Shown: positions 1-9,367 of the stretch, in pieces
Position numbering within the stretch: position 1 is the stretch's first letter
How the letters are laid out: each line of letters opens with the position of its first letter
Assembly: GCA_905181875.1 (NCBI GenBank)
Contig: CAJIZH010000004.1
Span: 372,001-436,000, forward strand
Length of the DNA: 64,000 nt
Direction: 5' to 3'
Origin: Flavobacteriales bacterium UBA6770
Lineage (GTDB): Bacteria > Bacteroidota > Bacteroidia > Flavobacteriales_G > Salibacteraceae
The notes under the pieces: model-generated
What the model was told of the DNA's origin: nothing
Database searches by the model: none
The model's input: only the letters and a program-made list of their open reading frames with translations
Made by a program: the position numbers and the translations under genes

Positions 1-1
1 G

Positions 2-634
2 AGCAACGGTTCTTCTTCTAGTCGTCAATTCGTTGATAGTTCTTCTACTTATTGGGTACATTTCACTGATCCTCTTAATTGTGTTTCAACAGATACAACA
101 AGCGTTACCGTAGATGCTCTTCCTTTCGCTACGTTTTTGCAAAGTCAGTTTTCACAATCTAATTGGGAATTCATTGCAGATGATAAAACGGGTATCGATT
201 ACCATTGGTCATTTGGAGATGGGAAAATTGATTCTGGATTGATCTGGAAAACTGTAAATATTTATGATACAAACGGAGTTTTCTCAGTAACACTTACTAT
301 TACTTCTCAAAACTGTGGCATTGCTACTATAAGTAAAAGTATTGAAGTTATTACTGTTGGAACCAATGAAGTGATTTCTTACTCAAATGTTAGTGTTTAT
401 CCTAATCCAACAAATGGTTTATTGAATGTGGAATTACCTTCAGACCTTGATTTAAGTTCTGTAAGTGTAAAAATAATAGACTTAAATGGAAGGGTTGTTG
501 TGGATGAATCTAAAAACTCATTGCAACATTTCACATTAAATTTAAATGACCGTAATTTAGCGTCAGGTGTTTATCAGCTTTCAATAAACAGCGCAAGCAA
601 TACATTGTTTAATGGTAAAATCACTTTGTACTAA
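2..634 (+). CDS. T9SS-exported PKD-domain protein, 5' end outside window
   Basis: The C-terminal 210 residues of a large surface or secreted protein are visible. The reading frame is open from base 2, so the gene begins before the window; the TTG at 137 is only an internal codon. A PKD-like Ig fold is marked by YHWSFGDG around bases 200-230. It is followed by a type A T9SS sorting domain, with VYPNPTNG near base 396 and the usual end pattern (IDLNGRVV, LASGVYQL). These domains direct Sec-exported proteins through the outer membrane and onto the surface in Bacteroidota. It lies 33 bases before a second T9SS cargo gene of similar design. The substrate or role (adhesin or enzyme) cannot be told from this fragment. 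Confidence 0.85.
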   Translation, partial: SNGSSSSRQFVDSSSTYWVHFTDPLNCVSTDTTSVTVDALPFATFLQSQFSQSNWEFIADDKTGIDYHWSFGDGKIDSGLIWKTVNIYDTNGVFSVTLTITSQNCGIATISKSIEVITVGTNEVISYSNVSVYPNPTNGLLNVELPSDLDLSSVSVKIIDLNGRVVVDESKNSLQHFTLNLNDRNLASGVYQLSINSASNTLFNGKITLY

Positions 635-667
635 TAATCAGTACCAAAATTTAAAATAATAATAATT

Positions 668-3148
668 ATGAAAAAATTTATTACATACACTTCGATTTTA
701 GCACTGTTCTTAATGATCGGAGCTGAGTCTTACGCGCAATACTGTACTCCAAGTACATCTAGAGATTGGCGTAATATGGATGCTGTAACAACCTCTGGAG
801 CGATACGGGATGCTAACGTCCAAGGTCTTAATTGGAGCAACGGTTATACTGACAGATCAACTACTGCTCGTATGATCATTCAACCTGGATCTTCGTTTCA
901 GATGACCGTATCATTTGATCAATCCTGGAGTACAGGAGGTAACCCGGTAAGAGTATTTATTGACTTTAATGGCGATGGAAACTTTAGTGGAAATAATGAA
1001 ACAGTATATAGAACGACTAGTTACAATGCTACTCAAACATTCATTATCAATATACCCAACAATCCAAATATTGTAAAGAGTGGATTAACAAGAATGCGTA
1101 TAACAGGTTTTGGAACTTCTATTACTGATGCTTGCTATACAAGAGCCAGTTATGGTAATTCAGTTGATATTGAAGTTTTAATACCACCAGCAAATTCTGC
1201 TAAAATGGATGTCGTTACTTCTCCTCAGTCACCGATTTGTCCTGGTACACTATATCAAGACTTTAAGGTGCGTTACTGTAACGATGGTCTAGGAATTCTG
1301 GATTCTGTTGAAATAGGCGGCATTTATAAAACAACTGCTGCTAGCGGTCTTTCTCTGCCTGATATCAGAATGCCAAATGTTGTGATCCGAGATTCTGTTC
1401 AACCTGGAGCTTGTAACATTGCTTCAGTTTATACTCATGCTCCTGGATTTAAAACTGGAGACACCATTATCGTTTGGGTTTCTAACCCTAATGGTGTTCC
1501 TGATTCAATGGATATTAATGATACCATTATGTATGTTGTTGCTCCTTCAATTGCTAAAAAACTATGGACGGTTGGAGACACGAGTAAAGGTGATGATTTT
1601 ATGAATCTAAACTTAGCATTGGATTCGTTTGCCAGAGTAGGTGGAATTTGCGACTCACTTATTATTGAATTGGACTCAAGTCACAATAACTATGTTGGGC
1701 AATATGTCTTTCCTAAATTAGCTGGTACTGGTCCAACAGTTCCTATTATTTTAAGAGCAAAAACTAATCAAGGCAAGAATGCTAAGCTAACTTTTGATTC
1801 TTGTAATGTAGATAATAACTACATAATTGCTCTTAATGATATTTCTTATTTATACATTGAAAATATTGACTTCTACAGTGAAAATGGATTTACTACGGAT
1901 CATTCGCAAAACATTTCTATAGGTAATGGTAGTAACAATATAAATATCATTAATTGTAGTTTTGAATCTGATTACGCTAATAGTAATAGAAACAATACCT
2001 TAATCTATGGTGAGCAAGTTGGAGATAATCTATTTGTAAGTGGATCAGACTTTTTTGGTGGGTCTGATGCTATCTATATTTCTGGAGGTTCATCGCACAC
2101 AATAACAGATTGTGAATTTGAAAGAACCTACTTAACTTGTATTCACTTTGATGGATCTAGTAATCTTCAAATAGATAACAATGTAATGTCTTCACTTTCT
2201 TCTAACATCTATAGTGGTGGTAATCAAGATCAGATAGGTATGGGCATTTTTGTTGATGGAACGACAGATGATTTAATTATTGAAAACAATATTGTTAAGT
2301 CTTCAAATAGTCAATGGCCGCGTTACGGAGTTTTCGTCAACGATTATAACAAAGCTTCTGGAACAAACTGGATTTACAATAACTTTTTAAATATTGGACA
2401 ACCATGGAGTAGTCTTGAATTTAGAGGAATTGCTATTCAGAACTCAAACTTTACCCAAGTCGCTAACAACAATATTGCAGTGAACGGTAATGGTGCGAAC
2501 AACGAAGGTATTTACTTTAGCCAAGGAACAGGAAATGCAATGTGGAATAATATTATAGCTATCGGAGTTGCAGGTGTTGCGGTTAATCAAGCTTCATTTG
2601 GAAATGTTACCATATCAGATTATAATAACTTTTATGCACCCGGTAATAATATAATTGCGATTGGTGGCACTGGTGGCGGTAACTTTACAACGCTTGCTGC
2701 ATATCAAAATGCTACTTCTTTAGATGCTAATTCGAAACAATTAAATCCTTTCTATTACGATACAAAAAGAAATGACCTTCACGTTTGTAATAATGCATTA
2801 TCAAAAGCCGGTCTAGCAATACAAGCTATTTCAAGTGATTATGATGGTGATCCTCGTTCTGCCACAACCCCTAGTATTGGAGCCGATGAATTTACGCCTA
2901 TTTCAGATGTGAAATTAACTGATGACTATGGTCTATGTCCTGGTGATGTTACTGTACTTAATGCTGGTAGAGGAAACTTTGGAGAAACTGCAATTTGGAA
3001 AAATCTAGCAACGGGAAAGAACCTAGATACTAATAAATCAATTAACATTTCGACTCCAGGTGAATATTCAGTTACCTTCTTCAATGCGTGTGGTGTTGTG
3101 GTTGATACAATAGAGATTATCACACCTGACGCTGTTGTCGTTACCTAA
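668..3148 (+). CDS. T9SS-exported GEVED/beta-helix protein, upstream part of a frameshifted gene
   Basis: The protein starts with a Sec signal peptide (MKKFITYTSILALFLMIGAESYAQ). A GEVED-like domain follows (FIDFNGDGNFSG, residues about 98-110). The middle is rich in Asn/Ile/Gly, as expected of a right-handed parallel beta-helix (about residues 320-680). A chain of Ig-like repeats then begins with CPGDVTVLNAG. The frame stops at 3148 in the middle of a repeat, and the same repeat series continues one base over in the next frame up to a T9SS sorting domain at 4091. Taken together, 668-4091 is most simply one protein of about 1,140 residues. Without the second part this product would lack its sorting signal. 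The function is probably adhesive or polysaccharide-binding, inferred only from the fold. Confidence 0.8.
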   Translation: MKKFITYTSILALFLMIGAESYAQYCTPSTSRDWRNMDAVTTSGAIRDANVQGLNWSNGYTDRSTTARMIIQPGSSFQMTVSFDQSWSTGGNPVRVFIDFNGDGNFSGNNETVYRTTSYNATQTFIINIPNNPNIVKSGLTRMRITGFGTSITDACYTRASYGNSVDIEVLIPPANSAKMDVVTSPQSPICPGTLYQDFKVRYCNDGLGILDSVEIGGIYKTTAASGLSLPDIRMPNVVIRDSVQPGACNIASVYTHAPGFKTGDTIIVWVSNPNGVPDSMDINDTIMYVVAPSIAKKLWTVGDTSKGDDFMNLNLALDSFARVGGICDSLIIELDSSHNNYVGQYVFPKLAGTGPTVPIILRAKTNQGKNAKLTFDSCNVDNNYIIALNDISYLYIENIDFYSENGFTTDHSQNISIGNGSNNINIINCSFESDYANSNRNNTLIYGEQVGDNLFVSGSDFFGGSDAIYISGGSSHTITDCEFERTYLTCIHFDGSSNLQIDNNVMSSLSSNIYSGGNQDQIGMGIFVDGTTDDLIIENNIVKSSNSQWPRYGVFVNDYNKASGTNWIYNNFLNIGQPWSSLEFRGIAIQNSNFTQVANNNIAVNGNGANNEGIYFSQGTGNAMWNNIIAIGVAGVAVNQASFGNVTISDYNNFYAPGNNIIAIGGTGGGNFTTLAAYQNATSLDANSKQLNPFYYDTKRNDLHVCNNALSKAGLAIQAISSDYDGDPRSATTPSIGADEFTPISDVKLTDDYGLCPGDVTVLNAGRGNFGETAIWKNLATGKNLDTNKSINISTPGEYSVTFFNACGVVVDTIEIITPDAVVVT

Positions 3149-4091
3149 TGACACAAACATGTGTTTTGGAACAACTACGTTAAATGTTGATGCGACTATT
3201 ACGTGGGTGGTACTGATATACTCTTGGAGTTCTTCAGATTCTATAGCAGTAGTTGCTTTTACGAAGCAAGCAACATATTCTGTAATTGCGACAGATAACT
3301 GGGGTTGTATTTCTAGTGATACTTTTGATGTCACATACTCTCCTGCTGCAGACTTTGGTATGGACAGTATTCTAGTTTGTGAAGGTGCTTCTAAAAGTAT
3401 ATTAAGCAACGTTGATGGAACAATTGGAGCTTCATTTACCTGGTCTGGCTACTCTGGTGATAGCACTAATCAAGATCCTGGTGCAACTGTATCAGATTTC
3501 GAACTTCCTTCAAAAAGAGCTTATGTTAAAGTAACGGTAGATCATAAAGGATGTATTTCACAAGACAGTATTCTTATGAAAATTCTAGGTAGACCAGTAG
3601 TTACTATTACTGATACGGTAAATGGTCTTCTATTTAAGGTTACAAGCAACACATCTGCAGGTTCAACTCACAGTTGGGATTTTGGAGATGGTGATTCTTC
3701 AAACTTTAGACTTCCAAAACATATCTACAAGACAGATGGGATTTATACGGTAACGTATACTAACAGTAATCAATGTAGATCAACAAGTGAATCTTTTGAA
3801 GTTACCGTTATTACGTTAAACATTCTAGAGAATACTTCTGGAGCTACATTAACACTTTATCCTAATCCGAACAACGGATTATTTAATCTTGACTTTAAAG
3901 GTTTAAGTGCCAATGATATTTCTGTTTCGATTATGGATATAAACGGAAGAACGGTTTACAATGAAGCTTATGGAATATTAAACGGGAACAGCAACAAAGC
4001 AGTTAATCTTGTTGATGTTGCTACAGGCTTCTATACGATTTCTGTTGAAGTAGATGGTGAAACATATCAAGAGAAGTTTATTGTAAAATAA
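3135..4091 (+). CDS. Downstream part of the frameshifted T9SS protein (Ig-like repeats, PKD, sorting domain)
   Basis: This frame continues the upstream gene; it is not a gene with its own start. The TTG at 3135 lies inside the previous frame, and LPNDTNMCFGTTTLNVDA reads as the next Ig-like repeat of the same protein. Further on are a PKD motif (HSWDFGDGDSS, about base 3670) and a T9SS type A domain (LYPNPNNGLFN, about base 3860) ending in EKFIVK. A second irregularity sits at 3203-3217: the plausible repeat text VGGTD is readable only in the neighbouring frame, flanked by shifts that cancel out. Three indels within 80 bases point to local sequence error or to decay. Confidence 0.75.
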   Translation: MSLPNDTNMCFGTTTLNVDATITWVVLIYSWSSSDSIAVVAFTKQATYSVIATDNWGCISSDTFDVTYSPAADFGMDSILVCEGASKSILSNVDGTIGASFTWSGYSGDSTNQDPGATVSDFELPSKRAYVKVTVDHKGCISQDSILMKILGRPVVTITDTVNGLLFKVTSNTSAGSTHSWDFGDGDSSNFRLPKHIYKTDGIYTVTYTNSNQCRSTSESFEVTVITLNILENTSGATLTLYPNPNNGLFNLDFKGLSANDISVSIMDINGRTVYNEAYGILNGNSNKAVNLVDVATGFYTISVEVDGETYQEKFIVK

Positions 4092-4110
4092 ACATCACAA
4101 TATAGGACGT

Positions 4111-4139
4111 AAAAAAGGGGTGCATTTCACCCCTTTTTT
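4111..4139. terminator. Bidirectional rho-independent terminator
   Basis: Six A's, then GGGGTG, a short CATTT loop, CACCCC, then at least six T's form a perfect hairpin. It lies between the convergent T9SS gene (ending 4091) and alaS (ending 4179) and is symmetric, so it can serve both. Confidence 0.9.
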
Positions 4140-4178
4140 TATGCCTTATAATTTAGAAATCAATTAAACCCCTAACAA

Positions 4179-6791
4179 CTAACTGATCCAGTCTTTTAGC
4201 TTTAGAAAAGCTTCTTCAATCCCTTTAGGGTTCTTACCACCTGCAGTTGCAAAAAATGGCTGTCCTCCTCCTCCTCCGTTTATTGCTTTGGATATTAGCT
4301 TAATACCATCTCCCGCCTTTAGAGACCTTGACTTTACAACTGAATCACTAACCAATAGACTAATTGTTACCTTATCCTCAGATACAGAAGCAATACCTAT
4401 TACTAAGTCCTCATTTCTTGCCTTTAACTCAAACAGAATATCTTTAACGTTTTTCGCCGGTACAGTTGTACTACCAAAAAAGAAACTTAGTTGAGTACTA
4501 TTAGTTTCAATATTCTCTTGTATCAGGGATTTTAATTCTTTGGCTTTATCCTTATCTACAGCTAACATTTGTTCGCCTAAGGTTGCGTTTTTCGCCAGTA
4601 CTTCTTCTAATGCCTTGATAGGTTGCTTTGTATTCTGAAGCATAGTCTTAACAATATTCAAATCCTTCTGTTCACTATTTAAATACTCTAAAGCTTTGTT
4701 AGAACTAATAGCTTCAATTCTTCGTATACCAGCTGCAACAGAAGATTCCCCTGTTACTTTAAACAATCGAATCTCACTAGTTTGATTAACATGAGTACCT
4801 CCGCATAATTCAACAGAATCACCAAAGCAAATCATCCTTACTTTATCGCCATATTTCTCACCGAAAAGCATCATTGCTCCTGCCTCGTTTGCCTGCTCCT
4901 TTGAGGCATTTCGATTTTCATTAAGCAACAAATTATCAAAAATCAAATCATTTACATTCTTCTCAATAGTCCTTAACTGTTCTTCAGATACTTTTTGAAA
5001 GTGTGAAAAATCAAATCGCAAATAATCGGCAGATACATAAGAACCTTTTTGCTGTACATGAGTTCCTAATAATTTACGCAATTCTAAATGCAGAAGATGA
5101 GTTGCAGTATGATTTGCTTGAGCAAGCTTACGTCGTTGATAATCAACTGTAGCTATTAAACTTGAATTCAAATTCAATCCGAAATCTTTTGTTGTAATAA
5201 TGATTAAATCATTTTCTTTTTTCGTATCGATTACTTTAACAACGACTTTACCTTGCTTTAAAAATCCAGTATCACCTACCTGACCGCCACCCTGCGGATA
5301 AAATGGCGTTATATCCAATACAATTTGATAAAACTTTTTACTCTTAGTTTCAATCTCTCTATATTTAATAATCGTAGACTTTGAAATTAAATCATCATAA
5401 CCAATAAAAACTTGCGCAATATTACTGTTGTTCTCGATCCAATCATCTGTTGTAACAATATTTGAATTTCGTGACCTCATTTTTTGAAGTTCTAATTCCT
5501 TTGTAAATCCCACCATATCGACCGAACCATTGTGTTCACTGGCAATCAGCTCAGTTAAATCGATTGGGAATCCAAAGGTGTCATATAATTCAAAAGCCTG
5601 TTTCCCCTCTATTTTAGTATCGGATTTTAACGCTTTTTCTAACTTCACAATCCCTTTGGCAAGTGTGCGTAAAAAAGACTCCTCTTCCTCCTTAATCACA
5701 GTCGAAATAAGAGTCTCCTGTGCCTTTAATTCTACAAAATGATCACCAAGTTGATGAATCAATACAGGAACCAATTCATGCATAAAAGGTTGATTAAACT
5801 CTAAAAAACTATACCCATAACGTACGGCTCTTCTTAATATCCGTCTTATAACATATCCGGCACCCGTATTGGATGGTAGCTGACCATCAGCAATAGAAAA
5901 CGACACAGCTCTTACATGGTCAGAAATAACTCTGAAAGCGATATCTTCTTTACTATTAGAAGATTTAAACTGCTTCTTAGAAAGTTTTTCCAACGTTGAA
6001 ATCATTGGGCTAAAAACGTCCGTATCGTAATTTGATTCTTTCTTTTGAAGTGCCATAGCCAGCCTTTCTAGCCCCATTCCAGTGTCGACATGTTTATTTG
6101 GTAGATCAGATAGTTTTCCTTTGGAATCTCTATTAAATTGGACAAAAACCAGATTCCATATTTCTATAACCAAAGGATGGTCTTTATTGACTAGTGTTTT
6201 TCCATCTATGCTCTTGCGCTCTTTTTCAGGGCGCAAATCAACGTGAATTTCCGAGCAAGGTCCACAAGGACCCATTTCTCCCATTTCCCAAAAATTATCT
6301 TTCTTATCACATCTTATTATTCTTTGCTTATCTATCAGATTTGACCAAATATTTTCTGCATCAAAGTCAGCCTCGGTAGCGTCTTGCTTGTCTCCTTCAA
6401 AAACAGTAACATAAAGCCTGTCTTGGTCTAATTTATAGACATCAGTTAATAGTTCCCATGCCCAGTTTATAGCTTCTACTTTGAAATAATCACCAAAAGA
6501 CCAATTTCCAAGCATTTCAAACATAGTATGATGGTAAGTATCTACACCAACTTCTTCAAGGTCATTATGTTTTCCTGAAACTCTCAGGCATTTTTGCGAA
6601 TTTGAAATACGCTTAACCTCGGTAGCTCTATTTCCGAGGAAAATATCCTTGAACTGATTCATACCTGCATTCGTAAACATCAAGGTCGGATCGTTTTTCA
6701 CAACCATAGGCGCAGATGCTTCAATAAGATGTCCTTTTGATTCAAAAAACTCCAAAAACTTTTGCCTTATTTCGTTTACTTCCCAGTTCAT
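4179..6791 (-). CDS. alaS: Alanyl-tRNA synthetase
   Basis: The enzyme charges tRNA-Ala with alanine in the cytoplasm. The full-length 870-residue protein matches the family's usual size of about 870-880. The N-terminal class II catalytic core begins with the family-typical EIRQKFLEFFESKGH. The editing domain carries the zinc-site motifs HTATH (near residue 557) and CGGTH (near 662). The C-terminal C-Ala domain has the glycine run GGGGGGQPFFATAGG. The start is the first ATG, preceded by an A-rich stretch. It is transcribed divergently from the M23 peptidase gene, with a -7 candidate at 6876-6883, and stands alone. Confidence 0.97.
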   Translation of the reverse strand: MNWEVNEIRQKFLEFFESKGHLIEASAPMVVKNDPTLMFTNAGMNQFKDIFLGNRATEVKRISNSQKCLRVSGKHNDLEEVGVDTYHHTMFEMLGNWSFGDYFKVEAINWAWELLTDVYKLDQDRLYVTVFEGDKQDATEADFDAENIWSNLIDKQRIIRCDKKDNFWEMGEMGPCGPCSEIHVDLRPEKERKSIDGKTLVNKDHPLVIEIWNLVFVQFNRDSKGKLSDLPNKHVDTGMGLERLAMALQKKESNYDTDVFSPMISTLEKLSKKQFKSSNSKEDIAFRVISDHVRAVSFSIADGQLPSNTGAGYVIRRILRRAVRYGYSFLEFNQPFMHELVPVLIHQLGDHFVELKAQETLISTVIKEEEESFLRTLAKGIVKLEKALKSDTKIEGKQAFELYDTFGFPIDLTELIASEHNGSVDMVGFTKELELQKMRSRNSNIVTTDDWIENNSNIAQVFIGYDDLISKSTIIKYREIETKSKKFYQIVLDITPFYPQGGGQVGDTGFLKQGKVVVKVIDTKKENDLIIITTKDFGLNLNSSLIATVDYQRRKLAQANHTATHLLHLELRKLLGTHVQQKGSYVSADYLRFDFSHFQKVSEEQLRTIEKNVNDLIFDNLLLNENRNASKEQANEAGAMMLFGEKYGDKVRMICFGDSVELCGGTHVNQTSEIRLFKVTGESSVAAGIRRIEAISSNKALEYLNSEQKDLNIVKTMLQNTKQPIKALEEVLAKNATLGEQMLAVDKDKAKELKSLIQENIETNSTQLSFFFGSTTVPAKNVKDILFELKARNEDLVIGIASVSEDKVTISLLVSDSVVKSRSLKAGDGIKLISKAINGGGGGQPFFATAGGKNPKGIEEAFLKLKDWIS

Positions 6792-6875
6792 TTTTTTCTT
6801 TTAAAATTCTTCACTAAAATTATCGCTGAGCACTTGGCTAACCGAGCCCTTTAAAGCGTAAATTTTCATCTTGCG

Positions 6876-6883
6876 CAAATTTA
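6876..6883 (-). promoter_or_regulatory. Bacteroidota -7 element, candidate alaS promoter
   Basis: Read on the minus strand this is TAAATTTG, a full match to TAnnTTTG, about 90 bases before the alaS start. No good -33 TTTG is seen at 19-21 bases. In DNA this AT-rich the motif should occur by chance roughly once per 1-2 kb per strand, so placement in a short divergent gap is the main support. Confidence 0.45.
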
Positions 6884-6894
6884 GGTTTATTCAA

Positions 6895-6902
6895 TAACTT
6901 TG
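6895..6902 (+). promoter_or_regulatory. Bacteroidota promoter for the M23 peptidase gene
   Basis: TAACTTTG matches TAnnTTTG exactly. A TTG at 6871-6873, 21 bases upstream, fits the -33 element. The predicted transcript start lies about 27 bases before the ATG at 6936. Confidence 0.6.
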
Positions 6903-6935
6903 TACATTGAAAATATTAAGCTAGACTTGATATAA

Positions 6936-7907
6936 ATGGCAAGTAAAAAATACAAATACAATACAAAGACATTAAGCTATGAGCAAATTGAGCTCACGGC
7001 TAAAGATCGTTTGTTCAAACTTGTAACGTATACCCTTAGTGGAATTGTGTTTGCGACTCTGTTTCTTATTGTTACATTTTTCTTTTTCGATACACCTGAA
7101 GAAAGACAACTTAAACGAGAAAATGAAAAACTAGTTCATGAATACGAATTACTAAACAATAAGCTCGAAAATGTTTCGAAAGTTTTATCTAACATTCAAG
7201 AAAGGGACGATAATATATACCGTGTAATTCTTGAAGCTGAACCCATTGCAGATAACTTGAGGAAATCGGGAATTGGTGGTGTCAATCGATATGCTCAATT
7301 AGAGGGATATAATAATTCTAATATTCTTATAAAAACGGCTAAAAAATTGGATGAACTTACCAAACAGATCTACATCCAGTCTAAATCCTTTGATGAGGTT
7401 CTAGAGATGGCAAGTAAAAAAGAGCAGATGCTTGCAAGTATTCCTTCTATCATGCCGTTGAAAAGTGAAGACTTAAAAAGAATAAGTTCTGGGTTTGGAA
7501 TAAGAATGCATCCTATTCTAAAGATCCGAAAAATGCATGAAGGACAAGATTTTACTGCACCAACAGGAACCCAAATTTTCGCAACTGGCAGCGGAATAGT
7601 TTCCAAAGTAGAAAAAAGGAGATTTGGTTTTGGATTTCATGTAATTGTAGACCATGGTTATGGGTATAAAACCATCTATGCGCACATGAGCAGGATTAAT
7701 ATTCGTAAAGGACAAAAAGTAAATCGAGGCGATGTATTAGGTTTAGTCGGTAGTACGGGTAGCAGTACTGCTCCGCACCTGCACTATGAAGTCTTAAAAA
7801 ATGGGATCAAAATCGACCCTGTAAACTACTATTATCAAGACCTTTCTCCAGACCAGTTTCAACAAATAATTGATTTATCAGGCCAACCCATACAATCATT
7901 TGACTAA
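6936..7907 (+). CDS. M23-family peptidoglycan endopeptidase, membrane anchored
   Basis: This is probably a zinc peptidase that cuts peptidoglycan cross-links, or a division/envelope regulator of the same fold. Residues about 28-51 form one transmembrane segment (VTYTLSGIVFATLFLIVTFF). A charged coiled-coil stretch follows (about 55-180). The LytM domain carries both metal motifs, HEGQDF (about residue 200) and HLHYEV (about residue 280). The catalytic residues look intact, which supports an active enzyme and not a degenerate EnvC/NlpD-type activator. It sits 47 bases before a MerR-type regulator. The layout of N-terminal membrane segment, coiled coil and LytM is common in flavobacteria. Confidence 0.93.
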   Translation: MASKKYKYNTKTLSYEQIELTAKDRLFKLVTYTLSGIVFATLFLIVTFFFFDTPEERQLKRENEKLVHEYELLNNKLENVSKVLSNIQERDDNIYRVILEAEPIADNLRKSGIGGVNRYAQLEGYNNSNILIKTAKKLDELTKQIYIQSKSFDEVLEMASKKEQMLASIPSIMPLKSEDLKRISSGFGIRMHPILKIRKMHEGQDFTAPTGTQIFATGSGIVSKVEKRRFGFGFHVIVDHGYGYKTIYAHMSRINIRKGQKVNRGDVLGLVGSTGSSTAPHLHYEVLKNGIKIDPVNYYYQDLSPDQFQQIIDLSGQPIQSFD

Positions 7908-7911
7908 CAGT

Positions 7912-7919
7912 ACTTTTGA
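7912..7919 (+). promoter_or_regulatory. Bacteroidota -7 element, candidate merR promoter
   Basis: TACTTTTG matches TAnnTTTG and lies 35 bases before the TTG start of the MerR gene. No clear -33 element is seen, and a single transcript with the M23 gene remains possible. Confidence 0.35.
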
Positions 7920-7954
7920 TTACTTTAGTGACACTATAAAATTAAGTACATATT

Positions 7955-8296
7955 TTGCCTTATCGCGAAAGAGAAATAACAAAACTGTATTACAGCATCG
8001 GAGAAGTAGCCAAAATTTTTGAGGTTAATTCTTCGTTAATCCGTTTTTGGGAAAGTGAATTTGATATTCTCAAACCGAAAAAGAATAAAAAAGGTAATCG
8101 TCTTTTTACTCAAAAAGACTTGGCTTATCTCAAAATTATATACGATTTAGTTAAAGAGAAGGGACATACACTAGAGGGTGCAAAAAGAGCATTAAAAGAC
8201 GATCGAAATGCGTTACTTGAAAAACAAGAATTAAAAGATCGATTGATAAAAATCAGATCACAACTTGTTAACTTGTTAGAAGAAATTAGTCAGTAG
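7955..8296 (+). CDS. MerR-family transcriptional regulator, HTH only
   Basis: A 113-residue DNA-binding protein. The winged helix-turn-helix reads YYSIGEVAKIFEVNSSLIRFWESEF (given here as the span of about residues 13-37), followed by the RLFTQKDL wing and a short helix. There is no effector-binding domain of the BmrR or metal-binding type, so it is a minimal MerR protein of the kind common in Bacteroidota. The only usable start in frame is TTG at 7955, just ahead of PYRERE. It follows the M23 gene closely, and its last seven bases overlap the convergent hldD gene. The target genes are unknown. Confidence 0.88.
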   Translation: MPYREREITKLYYSIGEVAKIFEVNSSLIRFWESEFDILKPKKNKKGNRLFTQKDLAYLKIIYDLVKEKGHTLEGAKRALKDDRNALLEKQELKDRLIKIRSQLVNLLEEISQ

Positions 8297-9261
8297 TAGC
8301 TGCCTTCTATTAAATAATTGGTAACATAATCCTCCACCCCTTTTTCCAAAGAAGTGAATTCATTTGTGTAGCCAATTGATTTTAATTTACTCATATCTGC
8401 CTCAGTAAAATATTGGTACTTATCCCTAATATCCTTTGGTGTTGGAACATAGGAAATTGCAGGCTCAAGTTTAAGAGCACCAAAAGTAGACTGCGCCAAA
8501 TCATTAAAAGAGCGAGCTTTTCCTGTTCCTAAATTATATAATCCTGAATTTTCAACTTTGCGATTATTCAACATAAAAAACAATACTTCTACAACATCTT
8601 TCACATAAATAAAATCTCGCAATTGCTCACCATTTTGGTAGTTTGGATCATGCGATTGAAATAGCTTCACCGCACCTGTGGACGTTATTTGATTATACGC
8701 ATGCCATATTACAGAAGCCATTCTACCTTTGTGATACTCATTTGGCCCATAGACATTAAAGAACTTAAAACCAGCCCAGAAATAAGGGTGTTTTTCTTGT
8801 TTCAACGCCCATATATCGAAATCATTCTTTGACTCGCCATAAGGGTTTAAGGGTTTCAATTCGAAAGGAAGCGCATGATCGTCTTTGTAACCAAGTTCTC
8901 CTAATCCATAAGTTGCTGCTGATGATGCGTAAACAAATGGAATAGAATTCTTACTGCATATCTCCCATAGAGACTTTGTATAGTTCAGATTCAATTCATC
9001 AAAAATTGCAACATCGAACTCCGTTGTATCAGTCCTTGCACCTATATGGTAAACAAATTCTACTAACTTGTGATTGTCATTCAACCATACTGGAAAATCA
9101 TTTCGATCAACTAAATCTTTGAACTTTTTGTTGTCGTAATTAGCTTTTTTCCTCTCTTGTGAAAAATCATCAACTAATATCAATTCAAAAAAACCTTGTT
9201 GATTCAATTTTTCAACCATACAACTTCCAATAAAACCTGCGGCTCCTGTAACAACTATCAT
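8290..9261 (-). CDS. hldD: ADP-L-glycero-D-manno-heptose 6-epimerase
   Basis: This short-chain dehydrogenase-type epimerase makes ADP-L-glycero-beta-D-manno-heptose for the LPS inner core or other heptose glycans. The Rossmann signature VTGAAGFIGS is at residues 4-13. The catalytic Tyr141-x3-Lys145 pair is in NPYGESK, and DTTEFD and YHKGRMASV are family-specific blocks. The length of 323 is close to the usual 310-330. It is convergent with the MerR gene and divergent from fabD. It fits the other envelope sugar genes in the window, although no partner heptose genes are adjacent. Confidence 0.95.
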   Translation of the reverse strand: MIVVTGAAGFIGSCMVEKLNQQGFFELILVDDFSQERKKANYDNKKFKDLVDRNDFPVWLNDNHKLVEFVYHIGARTDTTEFDVAIFDELNLNYTKSLWEICSKNSIPFVYASSAATYGLGELGYKDDHALPFELKPLNPYGESKNDFDIWALKQEKHPYFWAGFKFFNVYGPNEYHKGRMASVIWHAYNQITSTGAVKLFQSHDPNYQNGEQLRDFIYVKDVVEVLFFMLNNRKVENSGLYNLGTGKARSFNDLAQSTFGALKLEPAISYVPTPKDIRDKYQYFTEADMSKLKSIGYTNEFTSLEKGVEDYVTNYLIEGSYY

Positions 9262-9280
9262 ATTTCTACTAATATAATAA

Positions 9281-9288
9281 CAAAGGTA
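9281..9288 (-). promoter_or_regulatory. Bacteroidota -7 element, candidate hldD promoter
   Basis: TACCTTTG on the minus strand, 20 bases before the hldD start, in a divergent gap that also holds a fabD -7 candidate. No clear -33 element. Confidence 0.5.
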
Positions 9289-9337
9289 GCCTTTGAAAAA
9301 TTTATGCTCCTATTCCTTCTCCAAATTTTCGGAACTT

Positions 9338-9345
9338 TATATTTG
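9338..9345 (+). promoter_or_regulatory. Bacteroidota -7 element, candidate fabD promoter
   Basis: TATATTTG matches TAnnTTTG. Its predicted transcript start near 9352 leaves a leader of about 16 bases before the ATG at 9368. It lies inside the longer open frame, which argues that translation starts at 9368 and not upstream. Confidence 0.55.
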
Positions 9346-9367
9346 TCACAAATTAGAACTGAATATT

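Noticed and set aside
9293-9367. Longer fabD start at 9293
   Set aside because: FabD homology begins at 9368 and the stretch contains a promoter-like element.
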